The translations under genes were made by a program, and so were the position numbers. The notes below the pieces were generated by a model that searched no databases, had not been told where the DNA came from, and saw only the letters and a program-made list of their open reading frames with translations. DNA of 8,943 bases from Flavobacteriales bacterium. GTDB lineage: Bacteria; Bacteroidota; Bacteroidia; Flavobacteriales_D; Crocinitomicaceae. Positions 1 through 6,411 of this stretch are shown one piece after another (the stretch's first letter is position 1; each line of letters begins with the position of its first letter). Location of the stretch: the NCBI GenBank assembly GCA_947462695.1, contig CANHQC010000065.1, positions 1 through 8,943 of the forward strand, written 5' to 3'.

Positions 1-1404
1 GAACAAGTGGGCGTTTACCATTCGAAATTTAACCAGAATGAACGGGTTGAAATATGGAATACTGTTCTGCACAATCACCCGAATCGTTTTCGAATTATTC
101 TTGGCGCCAGGTCTGCTGTTTTCTTACCGTTCCAAGATCTAGGCTTAATCATCGTAGATGAAGAACACGAATCCAGTTTCAAGCAGTACGATCCTTCACC
201 CCGATACAATGCGCGTGATGCTGCCATCGTTCTGGCCCATTTGCACAAAGCAAAAGTATTACTCGGATCTGCAACTCCATCAATCGAAACCTTCTACAAT
301 GCAAAACAAGGAAAATACGGTTTCGTAGAACTTACGGATCGTTACGGAAATATTCAACTTCCTGAAATCAATTGTGCCAATCTCCAAAAGGAACGCAAAC
401 AAAAAAGCATGCAATCGCATTTTAGTTCCTTATTGATAGAAGAAATGCGCGCTGCACTCAACAATAAAGAGCAGGTCATTCTTTTTCAAAACCGAAGAGG
501 TTACACACCACTTTGGAGCTGCGAAGTCTGCAACTGGACACCCAAGTGCAAGAACTGCGACGTATCCCTCACCTATCACAAGCAATCGAACGTACTCAAA
601 TGCCATTATTGCAGTTACGTTGTTCCTCCAATTGGAACTTGCTCAGCGTGCGGCTCGAATCGCTTGAAAATGATCGGATTTGGTACGGAAAAAATAGAGG
701 ACGATTTGGCGTTGATTTTTCCAGACATACGCATTCAACGACTGGACTTAGATACCACACGTTCTAAAAACGCTTATGAGGAACTATTAACCGCATTTGA
801 TCAGCGAAAAATTGATGTATTGATCGGAACTCAAATGGTCAGTAAAGGCTTAGACTTTGATAATGTTAGTCTTGTCGGTGTGATGGATGCGGATATGATG
901 CTCAACCGACCGGATTTCAGAGCTTTTGAGCGATCTTACCAATTGATGTCACAGGTTGCAGGTCGAGCAGGAAGAAAATCAAAACGTGGAAAAGTCATCA
1001 TCCAAACTGGAGATCCGGATCATTGGGTTATTCAGCATGTGATGTACCATGATTACTTCGGTTTCTATTCCAATGAGATCAAAGAAAGGGAACGTTTCTT
1101 TTACCCACCGTTCTTTAAATTGATTGAATTTACCTTAAAACACAAAGATGAGCACCTTGTGGATCAAGCAGCTTTTCAGTTTAGTCAGCAATTAAGAGAG
1201 GTGTTTAAAGAAAGAGTTATCGGACCCGAATTCCCATTGATTCGAAAAATTCAGAACAATTACTTGAAAAGCATCAAGCTGAAAATTGAAAAAGACGCTC
1301 CGGATAAAAAAGTAAAGGAACGACTGAATCAGCTCATTGATAGCTTTTACAGCATTCCTTCACACAAATCTATCCGATTGGTCATTGATGTCGATCCGTC
1401 TTAG
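1..1404 (+). CDS. priA: Primosomal protein N' (PriA replication-restart helicase), C-terminal part
   Basis: PriA is a cytoplasmic 3'-to-5' DNA helicase that binds stalled or repaired forks and starts reloading of the replicative helicase. The reading frame is open to the left edge, so the GTG at position 7 is only an internal codon. About 467 residues are present; full Bacteroidota PriA proteins are usually around 800, so the DNA-binding domain and Walker A motif lie outside. Visible, numbered from the first residue in the window: the DEEH Walker B box (53-56), GSATPS (about 89-94), four CxxC pairs with cysteines at 174/177, 183/186, 201/204 and 214/217 that bind two zinc ions in this family, the [11 protein letters not shown] segment (about 276-286) and QVAGRAGR (about 318-325), both typical of helicase lobe 2, then the C-terminal [10 protein letters not shown] segment. 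All key residues seen are intact. Its stop overlaps the convergent rpoD stop. Confidence 0.96.
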   Translation, partial: EQVGVYHSKFNQNERVEIWNTVLHNHPNRFRIILGARSAVFLPFQDLGLIIVDEEHESSFKQYDPSPRYNARDAAIVLAHLHKAKVLLGSATPSIETFYNAKQGKYGFVELTDRYGNIQLPEINCANLQKERKQKSMQSHFSSLLIEEMRAALNNKEQVILFQNRRGYTPLWSCEVCNWTPKCKNCDVSLTYHKQSNVLKCHYCSYVVPPIGTCSACGSNRLKMIGFGTEKIEDDLALIFPDIRIQRLDLDTTRSKNAYEELLTAFDQRKIDVLIGTQMVSKGLDFDNVSLVGVMDADMMLNRPDFRAFERSYQLMSQVAGRAGRKSKRGKVIIQTGDPDHWVIQHVMYHDYFGFYSNEIKERERFFYPPFFKLIEFTLKHKDEHLVDQAAFQFSQQLREVFKERVIGPEFPLIRKIQNNYLKSIKLKIEKDAPDKKVKERLNQLIDSFYSIPSHKSIRLVIDVDPS

Positions 1405-2270
1405 CCCAAGTAAGACTTTAACATGCGACTTCGCGACGTATGTTTCAACCGGCGAATGGCTTTTTCTTTAATTTGACGCACACGTTCTCGCGTTAAGTCG
1501 AATCGTTCACCAATTTCCTCAAGTGTTAATGGATGTTTGCCATTCAACCCATAATACAAGCGGATTACATCACCCTCTCTTGGAGTTAATGTGGATAACG
1601 ATCGTTCAATATCTTTTCGAAGCGACTCCACAACCAACTCCTTTTCAGGACCTGGAAGCGAATCATTCAGCAATACATCGTACATGCTTGAACTTGATTC
1701 ATCTCCCTCAATTAAAGGAGCATCCATCGAAATGTGTCTTCCATTATTGGCCAATGATTGCTTTACTTCTTCTGGTGAACATTCTAAAAGCTCGGCCAGT
1801 TCATCAGCCGAAGGTGGACGCTCCAATTTCTGTTCTAATTCAGAAAATGCGCGGTTTATCTTATTGATTGTTCCAATTTTATTTAACGGTAAACGAACAA
1901 TTCGAGCTTGTTCAGCCAACGCCTGCAAAATGGATTGGCGAATCCACCAAACGGCATACGAAATGAATTTGAATCCACGCGTTTCATCAAAGCGTTCAGC
2001 GGCTTTAATCAACCCTAAATTTCCTTCGTTAATCAAATCTGGCAACGACAACCCTTGATTTTGATACTGCTTCGAAACAGAGACCACAAAACGAAGATTG
2101 GCTTTTGTCAGTCGTTCCAACGCTGCGCGATCACCTGCCTTGATTCGTTTGGCCAGCTCTACCTCTTCATCTGCAGTGATCAGTTCTACCCGACCGATTT
2201 CTTGTAAATACTTGTCAAGCGATGCTGTTTCCCGATTCGTAACTTGTTTGGTAATCTTCAGTTGTCTCAT
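1401..2270 (-). CDS. rpoD: Primary RNA polymerase sigma factor RpoD/SigA, Bacteroidota type
   Basis: This is the housekeeping sigma factor that directs RNA polymerase to most promoters. The 289-residue protein begins with the [20 protein letters not shown] stretch that I recognise from Bacteroidota RpoD. Region 1.2 covers about 17-50. Region 2 covers about 52-125 and includes the core-binding segment [18 protein letters not shown] and the -10-recognition and melting segment around [17 protein letters not shown]. Region 3 covers about 128-190 and region 4 about 222-289, with the -35 recognition helix-turn-helix in [19 protein letters not shown]. There is no acidic region 1.1, which is usual for this phylum and explains the short length. 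The ATG at 2268-2270 fits the family start exactly. It is divergent from the phosphatase gene across 172 bp and convergent with priA. No frameshift or missing motif is seen. A primary rather than alternative sigma assignment rests on recall of the family sequence. Confidence 0.96.
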   Translation of the reverse strand: MRQLKITKQVTNRETASLDKYLQEIGRVELITADEEVELAKRIKAGDRAALERLTKANLRFVVSVSKQYQNQGLSLPDLINEGNLGLIKAAERFDETRGFKFISYAVWWIRQSILQALAEQARIVRLPLNKIGTINKINRAFSELEQKLERPPSADELAELLECSPEEVKQSLANNGRHISMDAPLIEGDESSSSMYDVLLNDSLPGPEKELVVESLRKDIERSLSTLTPREGDVIRLYYGLNGKHPLTLEEIGERFDLTRERVRQIKEKAIRRLKHTSRSRMLKSYLG

Positions 2271-2417
2271 ATTGGTCGTATTTTATGTATTAAGGTGTGT
2301 TTAATTTACTTATTGAAACGCGAACAAGCGAACGATTGGTACAGATTTTCAACGAAAATGAATATTCTGTCTATCTGATTGAACATTTTGTACTTTTCCG
2401 AAAGTAATCAGAATAAC

Positions 2418-2430
2418 ACGATCGAATCGT
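2418..2430. repeat. Small inverted repeat next to the -7 box
   Basis: ACGAT at 2418-2422 and ATCGT at 2426-2430 are perfect 5-bp inverted arms around CGA. The repeat ends exactly where the TACCTTTG box begins, so it falls in the promoter spacer and could be a small operator. It is short enough to be chance, and no regulator is suggested by the neighbouring genes. Confidence 0.2.
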
Positions 2431-2438
2431 TACCTTTG
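2431..2438 (+). promoter_or_regulatory. Candidate Bacteroidota -7 box (TACCTTTG) for the phosphatase-methyltransferase pair
   Basis: TACCTTTG matches the Bacteroidota -7 consensus TAnnTTTG at all six fixed bases. Its last base is only 4 nt before the ATG at 2443, so the predicted RNA would begin at or next to the start codon (leaderless). No TTTG -33 box lies at the expected 17-23 bp spacing; the nearest TTTG, at 2387-2390, is about 40 bp away. The box is therefore suggestive, not proven. Confidence 0.45.
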
Positions 2439-2442
2439 TCTT

Positions 2443-2913
2443 ATGAATGTATTAATGGTTTGTTTAGGCAATATTTGTCGTTCTCCTATGGCAGACGGGC
2501 TTTTACGAATGAAATTTAAACAGCACGGCATTGAAGGAACGGTCGATTCAGCGGGAACAGCGAATTACCATATCGGAAAAGCACCTGATCACCGCATGCG
2601 CGCCACAGCCAAGAGCTTAGGATATCCAATTGATGAGTTGCGTGCGCGTCAATTCAAGGTCAATGATTTCGATCAATTTGACCTTATATATGCAATGGAC
2701 AATTCGAATCGGGATAACATGCTACAATTGGCCCGAAATGATGAAGACATGAAAAAAGTCCGCCTAATTCTGGATGAACTTCCGGGAAATGAAGGGGAAG
2801 CCGTTCCAGATCCGTACTATGGAACACAGCACGATTTTGAACATGTTTTTCACTTACTTGACCGCGCTACTGATCAAATTATAACCAATATTAAACACCA
2901 TGACAACAGGTAA
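2443..2913 (+). CDS. Low-molecular-weight protein tyrosine phosphatase
   Basis: A cytoplasmic phosphatase of the LMW-PTP family, which hydrolyses phosphotyrosine (in some bacteria phosphoarginine) through a cysteine-phosphate intermediate. The 156 residues match the usual family length. The P-loop CLGNICR (C7 to R13, pattern CX5R) followed by SP is at the N-terminus. The general-acid loop DPYY is at 123-126, so the catalytic cysteine, arginine and aspartate are all present. The ATG at 2443 is preferred over the one at codon 5 because the first strand before the P-loop needs these residues. It overlaps the next gene by 14 bp, which suggests co-transcription and possible translational coupling. 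In exopolysaccharide loci such enzymes pair with tyrosine kinases, but no kinase or capsule cluster adjoins it, so the substrate is unknown. No gene symbol is given because Wzb, Etp, YfkJ and YwlE types cannot be separated here. Confidence 0.93.
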   Translation: MNVLMVCLGNICRSPMADGLLRMKFKQHGIEGTVDSAGTANYHIGKAPDHRMRATAKSLGYPIDELRARQFKVNDFDQFDLIYAMDNSNRDNMLQLARNDEDMKKVRLILDELPGNEGEAVPDPYYGTQHDFEHVFHLLDRATDQIITNIKHHDNR

Positions 2914-3616
2914 ACTTTACCTTATCCCAAATACGCTTGGCGGTGAAACGCTCCAACCAATTATCCCTGCAGAGGTCATTTCATTGACGATTGAATTGCG
3001 TCATTTCGTAGTGGAAGACGTAAAATCAGCGCGGCGTTTGTTGCGTAAAATGGATCGCAGTTTTCCAATTGATGAGTGTCAGTTCATTGAGTTGAGAAAG
3101 GGAAACCGTTCACATATTGACAAAGCGATTCGTTTTATGCAGGCTGGATTTAATTTGGGTATTATTTCAGAAGCTGGATGTGCCGGAATTGCGGATCCAG
3201 GTGCAGATGTGGTTGCAGCAGCCCATACCGAAGGAATTCACGTTCATCCGTTAGTTGGTCCTTCATCCATCTTATTGGCATTGATTGGAAGTGGGTTTTC
3301 TGGTCAGGCCTTTACGTTTCATGGGTATTTACCGAAAGAAAGAAAAGACCGCGTTCGTCGATTGAAGGATTTTGAAGCAGATACGCGAAGAACAGGCTAT
3401 ACGCACATTTTCATGGACACCCCATTCCGTAACATGCATGTGTTAGACGATTTATTAAATGAATTGGCTGATCATACGCAATTGTGCATTGCATCAAACC
3501 TGACACTTTTAGATGAATCTGTAAGAACGATGTCTGTAAAAGACTGGCGCGAAAATGCGTACGATTTGGCGAAAATTCCTGCGTTGTTTTTGATTGGGAG
3601 AAGTCAAAACAGCTAA
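2900..3616 (+). CDS. RsmI-like SAM-dependent methyltransferase (tetrapyrrole methylase fold)
   Basis: A 238-residue protein of the tetrapyrrole/corrin methylase superfamily, closest by motif to RsmI, the enzyme that 2'-O-methylates C1402 of 16S rRNA using S-adenosylmethionine. The SAM-binding core motifs are clear: IISEAGCAGIADPGA at about 88-102 resembles RsmI SDAGTPxxSDPG, and GPSSILLALIGSGF with FxFHGYLP at about 120-145 resembles the RsmI GPSA..ALxxSGL...FxGFLP block. FMDTPFRN (171-178) fits the later E-x-P-x-R region. The N-terminus KLYLIPNTLG differs from true RsmI (usually LYLVATPIGN), and Bacteroidota often encode this shorter paralogue beside a separate RsmI, so the target RNA or molecule is uncertain. 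The ATG at 2900 lies inside the phosphatase gene, with no separate promoter seen. The gene ends 6 bp before the convergent DjlA-like gene. Confidence 0.85.
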   Translation: MTTGKLYLIPNTLGGETLQPIIPAEVISLTIELRHFVVEDVKSARRLLRKMDRSFPIDECQFIELRKGNRSHIDKAIRFMQAGFNLGIISEAGCAGIADPGADVVAAAHTEGIHVHPLVGPSSILLALIGSGFSGQAFTFHGYLPKERKDRVRRLKDFEADTRRTGYTHIFMDTPFRNMHVLDDLLNELADHTQLCIASNLTLLDESVRTMSVKDWRENAYDLAKIPALFLIGRSQNS

Positions 3617-3622
3617 TTAATC

Positions 3623-4423
3623 CTACTTAATCCCGCGTTGTTTTTTGATTGCTTCGTACGCTTCCTGGATTTTTTGGAATTTCTCTTTCGCCCCTTTCTG
3701 GAATTCTTCACCCATACTTGCAACTTTATCGGGATGAAATTTAATGGCCATTTGTCGGTACGCTTTTTTAATCTCGTCGTCGGTTGCAGTTGACTCGACA
3801 CCAAGTACTTTGTAATCTGAATCCGTATTGCGGTAGAACATGTTTTTAACGCTTTCGAATTCCATTCTTGGTAAACCCAATAAATCCGAGATAGACTGAA
3901 TCGTCACCATTTCCGATTCTGCTACATGACCATCAGCTTTGGCAATTCCAAAGAGGTAGTGAATCAATTGAATGCGGACTTCTGGTTGCATCCGCATGCG
4001 GATATCCTGACAAATCTGTTGAAGTGGGACTGAACCTGAATCTAAAAACTGTTTCAGCACTTGAAGGTGCCGTTGATTGAATTGATTGCCAAATTGCTGG
4101 CGAAAAAATGACTTGACGTAATCCAGCTCCCCTTTGGTTACCTTTCCATCTGCAGTCATAACAGCCGCGGAAAGCGCCATCAGCATCGTTGGAACGTCAT
4201 GCGTAGTCGAACGCTGTTGATACATTTGAAACAACTCTTCTGGAGAAAATGTGCGACCTTCAGCTTTGGCCTTTCGTTTCATCTGCGTCATCACACGCTG
4301 GTAATTATCCACGAATGAACCAATGATGAAGCCTAAGAATCCACCAAAAAAACTTCTTCCAAAAACAAAGTATCCTGCGATACCAAAAATCCATTTATAC
4401 AAAGCGTACGTATTAAAAAACAA
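3623..4423 (-). CDS. DjlA-like membrane co-chaperone with TerB-like and C-terminal J domains
   Basis: Probably an inner-membrane-anchored J-domain protein that stimulates the ATPase of DnaK at the cytoplasmic face, as E. coli DjlA does. Numbering from the TTG at 4423, the glycine-rich hydrophobic anchor is at about 10-38 and ends in GSFVDNY, the same layout as the DjlA N-terminus. A TerB-like helical domain covers about 75-195, with two acidic loops, TADGK and KADGH. The J domain is at about 202-263 with the essential HPD tripeptide at 230-232. The total (266 residues) is near DjlA length. The start is uncertain: no ATG lies between the upstream in-frame stop (4445-4447) and the anchor. The candidates are TTG at 4421-4423, inside the htpG terminator U-tract, and TTG at 4400-4402, giving 259 residues beginning MYKWIFG. 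Both keep the anchor. The symbol is withheld because orthology to djlA is inferred from architecture. Confidence 0.88.
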   Translation of the reverse strand: MFFNTYALYKWIFGIAGYFVFGRSFFGGFLGFIIGSFVDNYQRVMTQMKRKAKAEGRTFSPEELFQMYQQRSTTHDVPTMLMALSAAVMTADGKVTKGELDYVKSFFRQQFGNQFNQRHLQVLKQFLDSGSVPLQQICQDIRMRMQPEVRIQLIHYLFGIAKADGHVAESEMVTIQSISDLLGLPRMEFESVKNMFYRNTDSDYKVLGVESTATDDEIKKAYRQMAIKFHPDKVASMGEEFQKGAKEKFQKIQEAYEAIKKQRGIK

Positions 4424-4445
4424 AAAGGAGCACCGAAGTGCCCCT
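4411..4445 (-). terminator. Intrinsic terminator of htpG with a UUCG tetraloop
   Basis: On the - strand, AGGGGCAC and GTGCTCCT form an 8-bp stem (one G-U pair) around TTCG; the closing pair makes the very stable C(UUCG)G tetraloop. The arms are 4438-4445 and 4426-4433 and the loop is 4434-4437. The stem is followed directly by TTTTGTTTTTT, with only one G in the run. It begins 19 nt after the htpG stop codon. On the + strand the G-U pair becomes an A-C mismatch and no U-run follows, so it should act only on htpG transcripts. Its U-tract reaches into the start region of the DjlA-like gene. Confidence 0.9.
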
Positions 4446-4464
4446 CAAAATTACATATTTCTTG

Positions 4465-6357
4465 TTAGTCAATCTGTTCAATGTTGCGTTCAATGAAATC
4501 ATTGAGTGCCTCTCCCTTTAGCATGCCTTGTGCCAATAAGGCCAAATCGGTCAATTGCTTTACTGTACCTTTTCGGTCTTCATCGTTTTTTTCAAGTAGC
4601 GCGCCAATTTTTGGGTGATTCGCATTGACAACCATATTGTATGTTTCAGGAAATGCACCAAAGAATCCGGCACCACCAACTTTTTGTTGCTCCATCATTC
4701 GGCGAATGAATTCTGGCTGGGTGATGATTATTGGTGACTCATCCTCACTCATGCTTTCGAATTTAACCTGGTATTTTTCTTTATTCACCACCGATTCAAA
4801 AACGGGTTGTAACGATTCCTCTTGTTCTTTTGAAAGTTTGGAAGGTAACTCCTCTGTCTTTTGTATCAGTTTGTCTAATGAATCGGCATCTACTCGAGCA
4901 AATTGGATATTCTCAATTGACTGTTCCATTTTCGCAATCCAATGAGGTGTTAACGGACCTTCCAAATGAAGCACATCGTAACCGCGATCATTGGCTTTCT
5001 TTACAAAAGCATACTGCTCATCCGCATTGTGGGTGTATAAAAAGACCGTTTTCCCATCTTTATTGGTTTGAATGGGTCCAACTTTTTCTTTGTATTCATC
5101 CAATGTATAACACTCCCCAGCCGTTGACTTAATCAATGAAAATCCTTTTGCTTTTTCCGCAAACTTCTCTTCGCTAAGCGTTCCATATTGAACGAATACT
5201 TGAAGATCGTCCCACTTTTCCTCAAAATCTTTGCGGTCTTTTTTGAACATTTCCGCCAATTTATCCGCAACCTTTTTAGTGATGTGCGCAGATATTTTCT
5301 TCACATTCCCATCGCTTTGCAAGTACGAACGAGAAACATTCAACGGAATATCAGGTGAGTCGATGACACCGTGCAATAACGTAAGGAATTCAGGAACGAT
5401 TTCAGCTACACTATCCGTAATAAACACTTGGTTCGAATACAAGTTGATTTTATTCCGTTGTACCTCCACATTTTCTTTAATCCGCGGGAAATATAAAATC
5501 CCTGTCAGGTTAAATGGATAATCGACATTCAAATGAATATGAAACAATGGATTTTCAAACGACATAGGATAAAGTTCCCGGTAGAACTGATCGTAGTCAT
5601 CGTCTGTTAAATCCACAGGAGCTTTTGTCCAGGCTGGCTCAGGATTATTTACCTGATTTGGCACTTCAATCGCAACGCGCTTAATCTTATCATTCTCATC
5701 TTTCTCACCTTCCGGAGAATCAATGTATTCTGTTTTTGTTCCAAAAAATACCGGAATTGGTAAGAACTTACAATACTTGTTCAGAATGTCTTGAATGCGT
5801 GATTTTTCAAGGAACTCTGTCGCGTCCTCAGCAATATACAATACGATATCTGTTCCACGATCCGCCTTTTCAATGGCTTCAATTGTAAATTCAGGAGATC
5901 CGTTGCTTTCCCACTGAACAGCATCAGACCCATCGTGGCGGGATAACGAGCGAATCTGTACTTTTTCGGCCACCATAAATGCCGAGTAAAATCCAAGTCC
6001 AAAATGTCCGATAATCTGCTCTGCCCCTTCTTTTCCCTCATACTGTTGAACGAATTCCTCCGCTCCAGAAAAAGCAATCTGATTGATGTACTTATCGATT
6101 TCATCGGCAGTCATTCCAATTCCGCGGTCGCGAATGGTTAAAGTCTTATCTTCTGTATTAAGGATAACTTCTACCCTCAATTCGCCCAATTCTCCCTTGT
6201 ATTCACCAGTCGAAGCAAGCACTTTCAATTTTTGTGTCGCATCAACGGCATTCGAAACCAACTCTCGTAAAAAGATCTCATGATCGGAATACAAGAATTT
6301 TTTAATGATCGGAAAGATGTTCTCCGTCTGTACGTTAATTTGTCCACTTTTAATCAT
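4465..6357 (-). CDS. htpG: Molecular chaperone HtpG (bacterial Hsp90)
   Basis: HtpG is the cytoplasmic ATP-dependent Hsp90 dimer that remodels client proteins, usually together with DnaK. The 630-residue length is normal. The N-terminal GHKL ATPase is complete: the E32/N36/D39 helix in FLRELVSNAVDA, DRGIGM at 77-82, GHFGLGFYSAF at about 117-127 and GTDIVLY at about 168-174. The middle domain has the IPLNVSRSYLQSD segment, whose arginine contacts the ATP phosphate in this family. The C-terminal dimerisation domain ends in ERNIEQID, without the eukaryotic MEEVD tail, as expected. NAVDA in place of the common NASDA is, as I recall, usual in Bacteroidota HtpG. The ATG at 6355-6357 is supported by an AAGGA sequence 7 nt upstream. 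It is followed by its own terminator and is divergent from the membrane protein gene across at most 54 bp. No CIRCE element was found. Confidence 0.97.
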   Translation of the reverse strand: MIKSGQINVQTENIFPIIKKFLYSDHEIFLRELVSNAVDATQKLKVLASTGEYKGELGELRVEVILNTEDKTLTIRDRGIGMTADEIDKYINQIAFSGAEEFVQQYEGKEGAEQIIGHFGLGFYSAFMVAEKVQIRSLSRHDGSDAVQWESNGSPEFTIEAIEKADRGTDIVLYIAEDATEFLEKSRIQDILNKYCKFLPIPVFFGTKTEYIDSPEGEKDENDKIKRVAIEVPNQVNNPEPAWTKAPVDLTDDDYDQFYRELYPMSFENPLFHIHLNVDYPFNLTGILYFPRIKENVEVQRNKINLYSNQVFITDSVAEIVPEFLTLLHGVIDSPDIPLNVSRSYLQSDGNVKKISAHITKKVADKLAEMFKKDRKDFEEKWDDLQVFVQYGTLSEEKFAEKAKGFSLIKSTAGECYTLDEYKEKVGPIQTNKDGKTVFLYTHNADEQYAFVKKANDRGYDVLHLEGPLTPHWIAKMEQSIENIQFARVDADSLDKLIQKTEELPSKLSKEQEESLQPVFESVVNKEKYQVKFESMSEDESPIIITQPEFIRRMMEQQKVGGAGFFGAFPETYNMVVNANHPKIGALLEKNDEDRKGTVKQLTDLALLAQGMLKGEALNDFIERNIEQID

Positions 6358-6364
6358 AGTTCAT

Positions 6365-6370
6365 GTCCTT
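6365..6370 (-). promoter_or_regulatory. Shine-Dalgarno-like site of htpG
   Basis: AAGGAC on the - strand lies 7 nt before the htpG ATG, a normal spacing. It is notable because the other genes here show no clear Shine-Dalgarno sequence, as is usual in Bacteroidota. An out-of-frame ATG (6364-6362) directly after it opens a four-codon frame ending inside htpG, but it is too close to this site to be served by it. Confidence 0.4.
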
Positions 6371-6411
6371 AAAATTCGAAAGCCATTTTTCAATATTTAT
6401 GCCAGTAGGAA

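Larger units (their letters stand above)
2271..2442. other. Divergent intergenic region between rpoD and the phosphatase gene
   Basis: This 172-bp AT-rich stretch separates the starts of two divergent genes and must hold the rpoD promoter unless rpoD is read from elsewhere. On the + strand I see a good -7-like box just before the phosphatase start. On the - strand the best candidate is TACTTTCG (2406-2399), one base off TAnnTTTG, with only a poor TTCG upstream, so the rpoD promoter is not assigned. A short tandem GCGAAC repeat lies near 2320-2332. No open reading frame of interest or RNA gene was recognised. Confidence 0.5.

Noticed and set aside
1523..2058. Two + strand open frames of 114 and 155 codons opposite rpoD
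   Set aside because: Both are antisense to a fully conserved sigma factor and have low-complexity, serine-rich or random-looking translations.
2399..2406. Possible rpoD -7 box TACTTTCG on the - strand
   Set aside because: One base differs from TAnnTTTG, the upstream TTCG is a poor -33 at 16 bp, and it lies about 130 bp from the start codon.
4625..5521. Three + strand open frames of about 96-106 codons inside htpG
   Set aside because: They lie antisense to a complete, highly conserved HtpG, overlap each other in different frames and show no recognisable domain; they are shadows.
6350..6364. Four-codon upstream frame (MNYD) overlapping the htpG start
   Set aside because: The Shine-Dalgarno-like AAGGA is spaced for the htpG ATG and directly abuts the mini-frame ATG, so translation of the mini-frame is unlikely.
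6394..6401. Possible -7 box TATTTATG for the membrane protein gene
   Set aside because: It has one mismatch to TAnnTTTG and no TTTG at the right distance; in AT-rich DNA such matches are expected by chance.
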